Shown piece after piece: positions 26,501 to 38,320 of a DNA stretch of 64,000 nt (position 1 is the stretch's first letter; every line of letters begins with the position of its first letter). The stretch is from Oxytricha trifallax (lineage: Eukaryota; Ciliophora; Spirotrichea; Sporadotrichida; Oxytrichidae). The stretch lies in contig ARYC01001086.1 in assembly GCA_000711775.1 (NCBI GenBank), positions 1 to 64,000 on the forward strand, written 5' to 3'. Below the pieces are notes generated by a model. It was given only the letters and a program-made list of their open reading frames with translations. It ran no database searches and had not been told where the DNA came from. A program made the position numbers and the translations under genes.

Positions 26501-27571
26501 CCATAAAATATCACAAATAAGCTTTGGTTATAAACGAGAAAGAATTGCAGGCATTGATTGGCCTTGGTAACGCTTTTTATGATTCTTCACAACCAATGGA
26601 AGCAATTAACTATTATAAGAGAGCACTAGCGATTGACGATTAGCTCTCAGATGTTTTGTAATAATCAAGTTTCATATATAAAATTAGAATAAATACAATA
26701 GATTTACAATGGAAAATCTTACATTGAATTTTTAATTTTTGATTATACTTTTGTTAGTAAATATATGTTCATTACAACCTTGGAAATGCTTTGTATCTGG
26801 TTGAAAACATAGACGAAGCTGTTATGCACTATCGAGAGGCAATTAATCTCAACCCTAAAAAGGCAGAAAGTTACTATAATTTAGGCAATGCCCTATGTGT
26901 TAAAAACGAGTATCCCAATGCAGTCAATGCTTATTAACATTTTTATTTTAACTAAATTTTTCATTCCTTTCATTTTCTCAAAGTTAAGCTATTGATTCAT
27001 TCATAAATTCTACCAATAATTGGAATTATTAGCAAGCTCTGGAATTAGACCCTAAAAACGCCCCAGCACTGTACAACCTGGGTAACGCCTACTACATGCT
27101 CAATCAATTCACTGACGCAATTAAGGTATACTTAAGAGCTCTGGACATCAACGAAGAAAGTGCTGAATGTCATTTCAACCTAGCATCTGCCTACAATGAT
27201 ACTTTTATATAATTGTATAAATTTATATAATTACTATAACGAAGCTCATGATTTATAGTATTATGCTTATAAATGAATGATGTTTAGAATTATCAGGGAG
27301 CAATAATTCACTACAAGAGAGCAGTGGAGCTTGATGAGAACAATACAGACGCATTCGTTTGTCTTGGTGGCGTCTTTGAAAGTGTCAAAGACTTTGATAA
27401 AGCAGAAAGGTATATGTTTATATAAACATTTATGCCATAGTATGTTATATTCACAGAAGGTATTACAGATTGGTTTTACAGAGAGAAAAAGACAATATAA
27501 AGGCCATTGAGGCGCTCAAAAAGCTCAAAGCTGGATAATAACAGTAAACTTCAAGCAAATAATTGTTATGA
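19143..27571 (+). CDS. Large tetratricopeptide-repeat protein gene in MDSs, interrupted by IESs and a TBE
   Basis: The frame opens at ATG 19143 (MQEKQSNQNAGDEITVQMDQ). After a Q/N/H-rich N-terminal region (to about 20250) come repeated TPR units, for example ALEYLKKVDDQNEF at about 20615, then EAIKYHKQALVINEKELQAL, EAVMHYREAINLNPKKAES and QALELDPKNAPALYNLGNA up to the C-terminus. Stop TGA is at 27569-27571. The later TPRs are tandem 34-residue units with canonical A/G/Y/P positions, so the product is probably a helical protein-binding scaffold; the specific family was not recognised. The MDS order is linear. Eight IESs (listed separately) have direct-repeat pointers that restore the frame exactly. 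TBE copy 3 lies in a further IES between about 21400 and 25530. Joins upstream of 25500 are less certain. Confidence 0.8.
21519..22583 (+). pseudogene. TBE 42-kDa transposase with an in-frame TGA (copy 3)
   Basis: ATG 21519 (MRDQNYKLLGSIYDEEYIDL) to TGA 22581-22583, the same 354-codon length as copy 2. The DDE core has HADEAVFTFNTFI and ILFVDNLSV. At 22386-22388, however, TGA replaces the GGA Gly codon of copy 2 in the QFNGIEFYW motif, two codons before the catalytic Glu. TGA is the stop in this code, so the product should lack the third catalytic residue and the C-terminus. The frame is otherwise kept, which suggests a recent lesion. Confidence 0.85.
22799..23380 (-). CDS. TBE 22-kDa protein, intact ORF (copy 3)
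   Basis: ATG at 23378-23380, TGA at 22799-22801, 194 codons with TAA/TAG as Gln, giving 193 residues, as expected for the TBE 22-kDa protein. It starts MDSMNDAMKRVQAQELIQRF. Other landmarks are KEDLHRYLVQQGNK, VVGLFLPTMEGTK and LPERNYFFGILATIKGDYLK. Its function is unknown. It lies tail to tail with the transposase and head to head with the 57-kDa ORF. A recognisable homologue occurs in the element at the right edge of the window (63439-64000). Confidence 0.85.
23945..25392 (+). pseudogene. TBE 57-kDa C2H2 zinc finger/kinase ORF with several frameshifts (copy 3)
   Basis: ATG 23945 begins MSANILRKTTALQLNQ; the stop is TGA 25390-25392. The first finger (CEKCERDFTHKSSWYRHMKVH, split over two frames from the start) and the second (CFECHKQYSHTRDLKKHLLKAH) are present but out of phase with each other. 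A missing A near 24678 shifts the frame before YPFNYLH. The kinase part then reads openly: HRDLKPEN (about 24954), DFN, GTPGYYPE, QWDVWAL. The product is therefore not encoded continuously, although the kinase half is the best-preserved of the three copies. Confidence 0.8.
25648..25789. other. IES in TPR gene, pointer ATA
   Basis: ATA is repeated at 25648-25650 and 25790-25792. Removal of 142 bp joins HLKAI to KQFATQNPN in frame. Confidence 0.65.
25959..26034. other. IES in TPR gene, pointer TATATTA
   Basis: TATATTA is at 25959-25965 and 26035-26041. Removal of 76 bp joins IHLAL to YQANLLANIGEG in frame. Confidence 0.8.
26160..26222. other. IES in TPR gene, pointer TAG
   Basis: TAG is at 26160-26162 and 26223-26225. 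Removal of 63 bp joins GLAKTLQ to QFSENKDAP and skips an in-frame TGA. Confidence 0.65.
26382..26430. other. IES in TPR gene, pointer AACAA
   Basis: AACAA is at 26382-26386 and 26431-26435. Removal of 49 bp joins KALTVN to KYYPLALV. Confidence 0.8.
26651..26764. other. IES in TPR gene, pointer ATGTT
   Basis: ATGTT is at 26651-26655 and 26765-26769. Removal of 114 bp joins DDQLSD to VHYNLGNAL, restoring a TPR. Confidence 0.85.
26931..27025. other. IES in TPR gene, pointer TTATTA
   Basis: TTATTA is at 26931-26936 and 27026-27031. Removal of 95 bp joins YPNAVNAY to QQALELDP. Confidence 0.85.
27195..27275. other. IES in TPR gene, pointer AATGAT
   Basis: AATGAT is at 27195-27200 and 27276-27281. 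Removal of 81 bp joins NLASAYND to VQNYQGAI, a canonical TPR. Confidence 0.87.
27407..27456. other. IES in TPR gene, pointer AAGGTAT
   Basis: AAGGTAT is at 27407-27413 and 27457-27463. Removal of 50 bp joins DFDKAE to RYYRLVLQ. A GT..AG intron reading of nearly the same segment (GTATATG...CACAG) is possible but leaves a different frame. Confidence 0.75.
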
Positions 27572-27748
27572 CTTAGTTATAGCAAGTAAAATATTAACTT
27601 TGATATACAATTTAACATGAAAATTAATAATAATTTTTATACAGATACCTTCCTCTCCTTTAAATGAATTTATAATAATATTATCTGTTAACTTATTTTA
27701 ATTTAAATAATCGTTAGAATTATGTGATTATGAATTTGAAAAAGGATA

Positions 27749-27820
27749 AGCCAACTGGGAGGATTGAACTCCCGACCTTTCGCTTACGAAGCGACTGCTC
27801 TACCACTAAGCTAAGATGGC
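27749..27820 (-). tRNA. tRNA-Thr(CGU)
   Basis: A 72-nt cloverleaf on the minus strand. The acceptor arm pairs GCCATCT with AGTTGGC, with a single U-U mismatch at the fifth pair. D-arm GCTTAGTGGTAGAGC, anticodon loop TTCGTAA giving anticodon CGU (decodes ACG, Thr), and T-arm GGGAG-TTCAATC-CTCCC. Box A (TAGCTTAGTGG) and box B (GAGTTCAATCC) are good internal RNA polymerase III promoters, and a T5 terminator lies just downstream (27739-27743 on the plus strand as AAAAA). No intron. It sits about 180 bp after the TPR gene's stop. Confidence 0.9.
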
Positions 27821-28168
27821 AATGCTGACTTCTTACCTCCCATCTAAAGTTATATGCACTGTCCATACAAGAATTAATTGTTTCAAGTCTGAGTACGATG
27901 AAATGGATTAAATAGGTATAACGGGCTGGAAATTAGAAATGAGAAGGAAAAATTTTGATTTTTGAATTTAAATTAAGAATGTTTTCTTATTTTCAGAAGG
28001 ATTATGTTTATTAAGAGGAATTAAACCTACAAAGGAGAGCTATTTTAATGAAATTAATAACTAACATTAGAAACTATAGTAAACTCTATAAATATTTGAA
28101 TAGTGATTAAAGTGAGCGATAATTTATTCGATAAATTTTTATATTCTTTAGATTCCCTATCCTCTAAA

Positions 28169-30691
28169 TCACGTTATACTTCCCTCTGTCTCCATGTATA
28201 TATTCCTACTTTTAATTTGCTTAGGAAACCGCCTTTTCATGCACTAAAAACTCATCAATTCTTTCTTGATGCCTCTATACAAAATCAAATTGCTAATCAC
28301 AAGGAGCATGATTAAAAAAGTGACTGCCACGCTTTGATTAGCTACTATGAAATCTATCAGGGCAGTCATGTTTGTGAAGGCTAGTGTGTTTATTAGGTAA
28401 GTTGTTCCCAGGATTACACCGATTATTGTACCAACGTAAACTTTGAATGGATTAATGAAATGCATTATTATGATAAAAGTATCTGAGATTCGTAAATGCA
28501 TGAATTATATTACTATTTAGGAAATGGGTTATAGTTTAACTTGTTCTCATCTCAATATTGCTAGAATTCAATTGTCTACGCATATTTCTATCAGTAATTG
28601 CTCTAGCTTTAAATAATATTGTATATTTATTTAATTCACTTTATTAAAAATTAATTACTAATTTAAAGTACTCTCTTTAAACTTAAAGGAATATATATAT
28701 ACATTCAAATAGCCAATTTAAGCGGAATTAGACATGAATATAGGAAATTAGAAGAGCCAAGTATCCCTCCCACAAATATCGCCATAGCAATTTATACTGA
28801 CTCATCTTAGGTGATCCAATCATCAGCAAAATACCCAATTATTATATACAGAATTTGCAATCCACTTATGAATGTAAGGGTCAAGTATCTATAGTAAAAA
28901 ATTATTATTTATATACACCCTCATATTTGAAATCAGAGTAAAGTAATGAAAATTTTATGATAAAATAGAGCAAAAATTATCATTTAAAACTTACAGCTTA
29001 TTTTTTAGGACACTATCAGAAAGAAATGCAACTGAAACTATGCTTATTATTTGTCCAAACGAGTAGTAAGTCTATAAAAACGTTTATTTTTAATTAATAT
29101 TAATATTAATTTGTGGTTTACAGTTTGTTATAGGTAGAAGTAATAGTAATCTTTTTATACAGATCCTTATCTCCAGATAAAACTAATATATTATTATGAG
29201 TTTATAAAAGAAGAAATACATAAAATAACTTCTATTAAGTTTAGCGTATTCATGTAGTTTCTTTAATACAAACGACAATATGAAGAAGTTAACTCTAAAA
29301 ATAAAGAATTGTATAAAATTAGTTATTCCATAAATAAAACTTACGATTTATACTAATATGCATCGATAATAGAAATTCTGTGTTTTCTGTGAAACTGCTT
29401 AATTTAAGCTGTAAAATCACTGTTTTTAATTTTTGATGAATAATCCTCAATAAAGAATCCACTGTTATGGCCTCAATTATTTTTATAAACAAACATATAT
29501 TGATTGTTTAATATTACTTATTTATATATAGGCCACCATTAGTTTCTACAAGGACACCAATATGCGATGGATTATGATAAAAATAGAAGTAGCAAACGAT
29601 TGAGAGAATGAAATACAAGCCTGCAAGAACGTAACATTCTGTGGACTATAGAGAATGTTATTGAAAAAAAGCATTAATTAAATTTACATAGTAATCTTGA
29701 GCACCTATATCAACAAAGTCATAAAATATAGGACATATCATATACGAAGAAGACCATATCCCAACTATAAAGCCTCTGTATAATTTTATATAATGAAAGA
29801 AAAGAAATTATTCTCTATAATTTTGAATTACTTTTTAGTTATAACTCATAGGGAACCAATTGTACAAAATGACCATGCATGCAATTAATATCTAAATTTC
29901 AATTGGTATATTAGAAAATATAAAATAAATTACACCGCTTTCAAAGACCCTGACACTTGCCATTTCAAATATAATATTCTGTGAATCTTCGAAACTAAAA
30001 CCGTAGTGAGGAGCAGTATCTGTTTCTTATGTCACAGCATTATCTTCCCCTTAGAGTTAATTAGCATTTTAATTGATCAATCACATTTTAATTGATCAAT
30101 CACATTTTAATAACATATATATCCATTTTTTTACTAATAAATACTGATATAAATTATAAGCATGAGGTGATGTGCTATGACTACTAGAGAGGGGTGATCC
30201 ATTTTGTTAATTATTTGCAGTTTGGTTTTTTAATGAATTTTGATATGATTTGTAGTCGAATGTCTCTGGACTCATAGTACCGTGCTAAGCAAAAATAGGT
30301 TTATGATAAAAATAAATCTTACAAGTCCAGTAAAAATAGCTAAAATAAGTAGCAGGATAAAAGTCAATCTCTTTGGCATTGCCACGTTATCATACATATT
30401 CCCGATTACTATAAATCCTATTCCTTTACATAAGTTCATTGCAAAAGTTTGATAAATTTTGCATTAATTTATATTAAAATTATCTCTAATACGTTGTTAC
30501 CTTAAACATCCCAATTAAAATACTCTAAATTAATAGTCATATATAAAAGTTAAAGAGCTATCAGGTTCTTCCTTTAAAATGTCTTATACAAAGAAATCTC
30601 TGAAACTTATCAAGAAATTAATAATAAATGCTAAGATAAAGATTGCAGTTTGCCAAAGCATTTTACGTCTGCGAATCTGTTTTTTAGTCAT
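28169..30691 (-). CDS. Multi-pass membrane protein, MFS-type transporter
   Basis: Minus-strand gene in MDSs, ATG at 30689-30691 (MTKKQIRRRKMLWQTAIFIL) and TGA at 28169-28171. After a basic cytosolic start comes TM1 (IFILAFIINFLI). A block at about 30310-30440 then reads AMNLCKGIGFIVIGNMYDNV followed by MPKRLTFILLLILAIF, which fits the TM2-loop-TM3 motif of major facilitator proteins. A hydrophilic loop follows (about 30180-30280). An uninterrupted stretch from about 30050 to 29530 holds more TM segments and NPSHIGVLVETNGG. The C-terminal half is at about 29000-29060 (FGQIISIVSVAFLSDSVLKN), 28740-28900 and 28244-28450 (FKVYVGTIIGVILGTTYL). MFS membership is inferred from topology and motif, and the substrate cannot be told. 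MDS joins were not all resolved, but the order looks linear. Confidence 0.65.
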
Positions 30692-32412
30692 GTTCTTTTC
30701 TTCAGCAAGGAATTATTTGTATTATATAATAATTATAGTAATAAATTTGTTTTACTGTTAATGATTATAAGAATTCAACTAAGTCCTTATGATGATTGAA
30801 ATTTACAGATTACACATCGATGTCAGCTCCTCCTCTATCAGTTCTTTAATTATTATTAGAAAATAGTTTAATTGTTAAATATTAACTATATATTGATAAA
30901 ATTTAGTTAAATAATATCGTTATTCCTTATTAAAGCGCCTAATTTTTATCTAAAAAGTATGGAAAAATTTGTTTTTATTAATAAAAGTAAAGAAAATATT
31001 AAAATTTACTCTAATATTTATGACATTATATAAAATAAAACTATGCAGCAAAATCCTTCATAAAATTTTAACTATTTTTCAGAGTAATTTAATTTTTTGT
31101 AATATTGTTATAAGTTGTAGTAGTATATGCAAAATTACGATGCTAAGTATCTCAAACTGAATATTCACTACTTTATGATGAAGAATTAGAGAATTTTATT
31201 TCTTTTTATATCTTTGTTTCTTATAATATATTATTTTCACTTTGTTTATAATCATTTGGATTTATTTATTTACTATTTAATAAAATTTAGAGACCAAATA
31301 ATCTTAATCTGATGTGTGGGAATGCTAAGAAAAGTCTCTTTCTCTTGATTTCATATAATTATTATTGTTTTTATATAATCGTTAATAGTTATAATTAATA
31401 ATAAATTTTATTTTAGTATTATAATGCTTTAATATACAGAATTAATTTAGTATCCATTTAATATTAACCTATACATTTGAATAATAAAAAATGAAATAGC
31501 ATCTAATTTATTTTCTAAAGTATATTTACTAGACAGTTAATTTTAGCTAGTTATTTGACAACCAATCTTAAGCAATTATAATTTGTTGATTACATTAGTT
31601 ATTTTTGATTGAATTATATCAATAAAATTATAAGACATTTAGTAATATAATGAGGAAACATGTTTTAATTATTTTAGTTTTATTAATTATTCCCTTTTAA
31701 TATTCTTGAATTAAGTGTGTTGCTACTTTTCATAATAATTTAATTTCATTATTAAATTATATTTGTAGTTCAATTAATTAAACAAAATTTATATATTAAT
31801 AATTCTGTACTTTTTTGAGATTCTTTATGCTTTTTATGTGAGTTTATTGAGTTCCGATCAGAGCCAGCTGTTCCATTATTATTTTTGCTGCTTTAGAAAG
31901 GTTAAGACGACATCATGTTAAAATATTTATGAGAAGTATATTATTTTAAAACATGATTTTATTAATAAATTTTTAAAAAATTTTTAATTGTAAAATTAGA
32001 AAAATAATTTAATATAAAAAAGTTCAGATAAACATTTTAATTATTGCATAGAATATTTCCTGAAAAAAGCAAAAAATAATTAAAATTTCCATTAACATAG
32101 TTGTTGGGAGCCAAATTATTATAATTTTAAAAGAAGTAATATTTTATAGATTATATTATTAATTTAGATATTTCTTCAAGATTTTGTTAGTATAAAAATG
32201 CTGAGTAATTCTTAATATAATAAATATTTAATTAAATATTATTAATAAATATTAAATTCCTTAAGAACTCTATCAAATTATAAAGTTATATTAAAAATAA
32301 TGAAATAAATACAAATCAATAAATCTACTAAATCTAAGTTTGATCAATATAAGAGTAATTAATAATCATCCTATTCTTATTATCATTGAATTGATCAATC
32401 TATCATTTTTAA
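30692..32412. other. AT-rich spacer
   Basis: No supported gene between the heads and tails of the flanking minus-strand genes. Only low-complexity A/T sequence was seen. Confidence 0.5.
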
Positions 32413-34628
32413 TCACTTGGGTGGTGGGGGTGGCATGAAATTAAAAGCAGCAGAGAGAATAGAATTGAGATTTTCCTTCTTTTTCTCCTTGTCCATTTCA
32501 TCGTAATTCACTTTCTAGCCAAGCACCATAGTAGGTTCTTTTTAATCTGGAAGGGTATCACTTAAATCGCTTCTTGTTGGGGAATGCCTGGTTTCTTCTT
32601 CCAGTCGCTTGAGCAAATTGCTTGACATCTTGGCTTGCTGTTTCACCTCCTCATCATCTATCAAACTCTAATAAAAAACAAATATTTCGATTTAAAATAG
32701 CATGGTGAATGGAAATTTATCAAGACAAATGTATATACGAAGTTCAGTGGATCATTTGAGAAATTATTTATGTGTCAGCATTAGCATAGTAATGTGAAGC
32801 ATAGTTGTACATTTAATTGATCTCATAAGTCTACCCCAGACCATACCAAGCCCTGAAATCCTTCGCATCAATATCAACTGCAGTCCTGTAGCTCTCTATG
32901 GCAGCATTCGTATTCTTCATCTCAAGGTATTCATGGCCCATCAGTGTCCACGCAGACAAGAATTTATTGTCTAATTTCACTGCTCTCTTGAAGTAAATCA
33001 CTGCCTTTTGGTGGTCTCCACGGAGTGAGTAGTAATTACCAATTACACAACAAGACTCTGGTCTGTATTTATCATTGTGGAATACTTTGAAAGCTAAATG
33101 GGCCAATTCTCCAAAGTTCTCCTTGATATATCAAATCATTTTTTCAATTTAAATTGTTAAAAGCGGATAATCTAAAGATTCATAAAGTATTTTGGAATAT
33201 AGAGAAATTTAAAGTTTTTGTTTATACAAAATTTAGATGATATAGAGGATATTGGAGTAGAGGTCCATGTTTTCATAGCGATAGGGGTCAACTTATATTA
33301 ATTTTGAGAACCAGTCCAGGGAGACATCATATTCCTGAGATGTGTAAGATGCATGAGCTATTTAGTTCAAGATATAGACACTATTTGGGAAGTATTTGAT
33401 AAAAACAAAAACATTAATATAACTTTAAGAAATTTCTACCAAAAAATTTAATAATAAAAATTTAAAAGTATTTCAGAAGAGTGCCATTAAGATTGATACA
33501 ATCATTATCTTGTTAAATATCCAGGAAGAAATTTGCGAAGTATTGCTTAATTCAAAGTAATTTAGTAATTTTTTACTAATATTTATTGAGATTTACCTGA
33601 ATTATTTTTAGTAATAGAAATTGTTCATCCAGTGCTCTTTGAGTTTCTAGAACACCTTCCTGTCAGTTTAATTAATCAATGAACCCAGTTCAAGCCAGGC
33701 TGACCAAAGAAGTGGCATTTTGTTCAAGGCCTGGATTTATACTTGCTTTGCCTCTTCCTTTTTGTTCTTTTCTCTGAGTATAAACAAATATTATTATAAT
33801 TTTTATATTATATGGTCCATTTATTACAGTACACTAATTTCATAATTTGATTGTATTGTATAAGAAATATTTAGTATGACTCCGTAAAGGTATAAATTAA
33901 TGCCATTGAGTAGATCTTTTTCATAGAGTTATTGCAACTCAGTCTCGATTAAAGCCAATTCTTTGTTCTGCACCATGGAACATGAAATTTTATCACCACT
34001 TTACAAGATTTCTTCCTCCTTAGTCATCTCACTGACTTAATTTGGTTTTTCATATGATTATACTATCAATTGTATAACACAATTGTACAGCAATAAAACC
34101 CTATAAAAAGAGGTATGTGTGTAATATATTTATAATCATTATTTATGAATAACTTAATAGAGGGCGAAATAATGTAAGAAGAGAGCACTTTGATTTTTAT
34201 AGTTAGCGAATGGCTTCAATAAATGAGAGCATTTTCTATATTCTCTTAAGTCAAAAAGTGATCTCGCTAAATTCAATACATCTGTAATCTCTGATTGGTG
34301 CTCATAGTAGAATGAAAAAAATAAATGTTACTCTTTTATCATTTATATTTACAAGCATGGCAATAATTAAATAATAATTAAATTATTATAGTAGACTTTA
34401 TTAAAAGGCTACTCTGGCGAGTAAAGTTGCTACTCTGGTATATCACCTCTATCTGTAAACTTCAATTAAGTTAAGTGAGTAATTTTCTAATTTAATTCAA
34501 TATTTTTGAATCTTTCTTATACATATGGTAATGTATATTTTTACATAAGTTGATTGGTTCATTTGTGGGTTAGGAGATGTACCAGGGAAGCCAGGACTCA
34601 CACCTCCAATGCTATTTGAACTAGACAT
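32413..34628 (-). CDS. CDC23: APC8/CDC23, anaphase-promoting complex TPR subunit: N-terminal, middle and C-terminal-tail MDSs (block A)
   Basis: Minus strand, ATG at 34626-34628 ([20 protein letters not shown]), TGA at 32413-32415 (tail ...[13 protein letters not shown]). In order: [19 protein letters not shown] (about 34200-34310), LYLYGVIL (about 33880), [16 protein letters not shown] (about 33690), [14 protein letters not shown] (about 33270), then [20 protein letters not shown] and [20 protein letters not shown] and RAWYGLGQTYE (33110-32830). These are diagnostic of CDC23, a scaffold TPR subunit of the APC/C ubiquitin ligase that drives anaphase and mitotic exit. The family's next segment (…PNDSRM…) is not here: coding stops at pointer 32776-32788, then resumes about 100 bp on with the acidic C-terminal tail (32413 to about 32672). 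The missing middle is block B at 47.5-48.2 kb. Confidence 0.93.
32776..32788 (-). repeat. CDC23 scrambled pointer, copy 1
   Basis: Minus-strand TATGCTAATGCTG at the end of the MDS encoding HYYANA. The same 13 bp recur at 48165-48177, at the start of the next MDS in protein order, 15.4 kb away. Confidence 0.9.
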
Positions 34629-36069
34629 TTAAATATCTTAAGAATTTTGGCTTGACTAGAAGTTTTAATTGTGATGCTGATTTTACTGCTAATAATGATC
34701 TTCTCCTATGTTGAAAATTATTTCTTAATTATTTTTGCCATAGAAAATGATAATCTATCATATTATCAAGATTATAAAATACTTGAAAATGTTTCTAACT
34801 ACAATTTAACTTAAAAATGAATTTTATATAAAGAAATTAATCACTGTTGAAAGTGCCATAAACTTAACTATTTTAGTGGTTAGTGATTGTCAACAATAAT
34901 TCTCCCAACCTACAAATAAAATAAGTTAGAAATGATAATAAAAAATATGATTTATATATATTGAAGTCTAGATCTAGCATGCTATTTATATGTCATTAAT
35001 GATAATTTATTAATTTTCATACCATTTAGTGGATTGTAGCAATCTATTTTACTAGAAGTAGTTCATGTGATATCTAATCTCTACAATTTTTAATATATAA
35101 ATAAATTTTAGAATGCTTCATAGTTAATTTATCTATAAAATCGTAAATATTGCAACATATCAATTATTTATCTCTCTTGCTAAAGAATTTCTATCTGGGA
35201 ATTGAACAATAACTTGAAATTCATCTCGAAACACAAAATCAAAAACTCCCTGAGCTGGGGTTTATTAGTTAGCATTCATATTTTAGGGGATAATAAATTT
35301 TTAAATTATTTTTGCTAAATTTTAATTGCTAAATCATCAAAATTATTGTGTCTTATGTTATAAGACTTTGAGTAAAAATAAATCTGCAAATTTTATATAT
35401 AATTACACTGTAAATTGAATCAAATAGTCTTATAAATGAGAATAATTTTAAGTTTAAATATACATGAAATAGTTTTCTTCCCTTATATTTTAATTGTTTT
35501 GGGTCATGTTTTAATGCAAATTATGATTTCCCCCTGTAGCTGCTGCGTTTTAGTTCCACATTTTTAAAATTTGATATTTTAAAGTAAATTAAGTTTATAT
35601 TTTAAAAGGGATAAGCATTATTAAGGAGTAGACAATAATTTGAAGATAACTATTTAAGTTTCTTATTACATGGGCAGAAACTCATAATTTAAACGAGTAT
35701 AACTTAATTTTATTTTTAGCAACAAAATTATAATTTAAAATATCATATTTTAAATTAATTAGAGACAAAAAATATTACAACTGTTTTTTTTATAAGTATC
35801 GTATTTTTTAGAGAATTAATTGTTTTATCTGTAATTTATTCTTTTAAACTTTGCAATTATTCTAAAGAAATAAATATTTAATAAATTTTAAGATGTGAAC
35901 AAAGCAAATAATCAACTCTTCCCTATTTTAAATTTTCATAATTCAAATAATAATGAATCTTAAGAATAAAAATTTTATTAAATAGCAACTCTATGTCACT
36001 AATAAGTCTTTGAATTTATAATTAAGAATAAAAATTAAATAATAATTATAATATAAAAGCATATTAAAA
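34629..36069. other. AT-rich spacer between divergent genes
   Basis: Separates the 5' ends of CDC23 block A (-) and the LRR gene (+). No coding segment was supported, and no promoter element could be singled out. Confidence 0.5.
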
Positions 36070-38320
36070 ATGTTTGCTTGTGAATCCATGTTAAAGAATA
36101 GCAATATAGCTACTCTTGAGATGTGTAAGTTTCTCTATAAATCAATCTTTAACAAAATATATTGAAATTAATTTGGATATATATTCATTTATGTATTATA
36201 GTCAACAATCAACCGAGATGGTGGATAAAAGATGCAATTTTAACAGAAAGAGCTTTTTATTTGTTTTAAGAAAAAGGCGATTTACTTGGCGATGAGTATG
36301 GTAAGTTATATCTAAAAATAATATGATTCAAAACTTAGTAGTCCTTATTTCATGTCTATTGTTAATATGAAAACATAATGATTAATCTAATGAATTATTA
36401 TAGACAAATTGGAAATGACACAATTTCGATCACAAAGAGTATTGAATGACGATAGCGTAGTAGCCCCACCTCCTTATATAAAGCAGCTGCCTCCATTTAA
36501 ACTGCCATTCACACATATTATTGAAATGCACAATAAGAAAACTTAAAAACGAAGGATTTTAGCATGCGAAAATGCTGCTTAGGCGGAAGAGTATGTCAAT
36601 TTGATGAATCTAGTCAATTCATATCTAAACTATGAGCTGCTGTTTTCTTAAGAGGATTATAAATAATGATAGAAATTATTATTCATTCAATTTTTATATC
36701 AAATTATATCAGGTGGAAAAGAAAAGTTAAGAGAATCCTTAGAATGGAGATTAGAATCAGTAAAATCAACCCTCTATATATTTTTAATTACATTCGTGAA
36801 TATGCTTATATTTTAATTAAAAAAACTATTTACTCTATTACAAGGAAGAGTGGTCCTACATTCATAACTAACTGGGTATAAGCATACAATTCTCACTAAG
36901 GATGTATGGAATTTAAAGAGGAATGTTTTGATCCTCAAAATTTCCCATATTTGCTATCATTCGGCAGAGAAAACGATTCAATCAAATCCTTGATCTTTCC
37001 TGGTGAGAGTGTCCTGTTCGCTGGGAACGAGTAACACTGGATGAGCACTATACAGCAAGTTTTGTCTACTTTTAGTAGAGATAGTGTAACATCAATAATA
37101 ATGAGAGGAAATTTCATGGTGGATCAAGTATTGAAAAGCATCATACCATCTATGGCATAGTATGAGAGACTCGTTTCTTTAGAAATATCGAATAATGGAC
37201 TCTCTAATGCTAGTTTGGAATCATTAGGAATTGTCTTCTCTAACTGTCCATTCATAACAAAAGTTAATTTGAGCAATAATTTACTGGGATCAGGAGGATA
37301 GTAGTCACAAGCTTTGGAACTATTCCTTACACATTTATAAACAAACTATTTGAAAATTAGATCTTATAGTATACTTTTCTAAATAATTAATAATTTTAAT
37401 TTGTTGACAGAACTTGACAATCCATAATAATTAGATCTATCAAACAACCAATTCACCGATGAAAGCTTAATGCCTTTTATAAAGTTTATCTTCGCAAATG
37501 AAGAATGTAAACTTTAATTATTCAACTTGGAAAACAACATATTTTCAAGCTATGGAAAGCGGACTTTACTTAAAGGCTATGCTTTATGTTCCAACAAGCA
37601 ATTGTAAAATTCTTATATAGAATAATTAACTAATTATCTCCAAATGGTATTAAAATTGAAATATACTTATATAATCAATCGCTCTAATTCAAATGTGGCC
37701 CGATGCCATTTACAGAATCAACATTAAAACACGCATTTAACATAACCTACGAGACTAAGACAATCTAAACTGGCAAGAACAAAGAACCAGAGCAGCAAAA
37801 AGTTCTGAAATCTATGAATAAGGATAAACTTGAAATTAAGATAGTCCGTAAGCCTAATTATGGGGGGTAGTATTTGAAGGGACTACCTATTAATAAACAG
37901 GATCGAGATAAACTTCACTCTATCTTTGCTAAAAACCATTATTAATAAGCAGGGTTATTTTTCTATTAACTAATTATTCTTGCAAGTCCATATTAAAGTC
38001 TAATTGGTAATCTCGATAATTCAAAATTTTGTATATTAATTTAAATATTTTTAATGCTAAAATAGAAAACACAGTACATCAACGTCATAATATATTCATT
38101 GAAGATATAAGAGATTTGTTGCTTGATATCTCTCAGCTTTCCTTTGAATTTCCAAGACACAAATTAGAGTCTCTTTTCGATGTTGTAAATGAAAAGTTGT
38201 ATTAAAGTATGGAGTGTGAAAATCATAACCCCAAATAACTCTCCTCTCAAATAAATTATAAAATAATATACTAATAAAAAATAGAAGCTTTTGTAGATAT
38301 ATGGGCTTACAGGTATAATT
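36070..38320 (+). CDS. Leucine-rich-repeat (RNI-like) protein
   Basis: ATG 36070 (MFACESMLKNSNIATLEM). Two GT..AG introns restore the frame: 36125-36201 (GTAAGT...TATAG, 77 nt) and 36301-36403 (GTAAGT...TATAG, 103 nt). The N-terminal part (DAILTERAFYLFQEKGDLLG) is not assigned. Ribonuclease-inhibitor-type leucine-rich repeats follow: LVSLEISNNGLSNASLESLG, ITKVNLSNNLLGSGG (about 37170-37300) and QLDLSNNQFTDESLMPFI (about 37430). The later part (KLEIKIVRKPNYGG near 37840, then IEDIRDLLLDISQLSFEFPR near 38105) is unassigned. Breaks near 36664, 37360 and 37950 are probably IESs. The product is likely a protein-interaction scaffold; the specific function is unknown. The stop is uncertain. Confidence 0.7.

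Noticed and set aside
28169..30691. Suspected scrambling of the MFS gene (loop segment apparently before TM4-TM6)
   Set aside because: A single uninterrupted frame runs from the loop through the following membrane segments (about 30050-29530), so the order is linear and the topology simply has a long internal loop.
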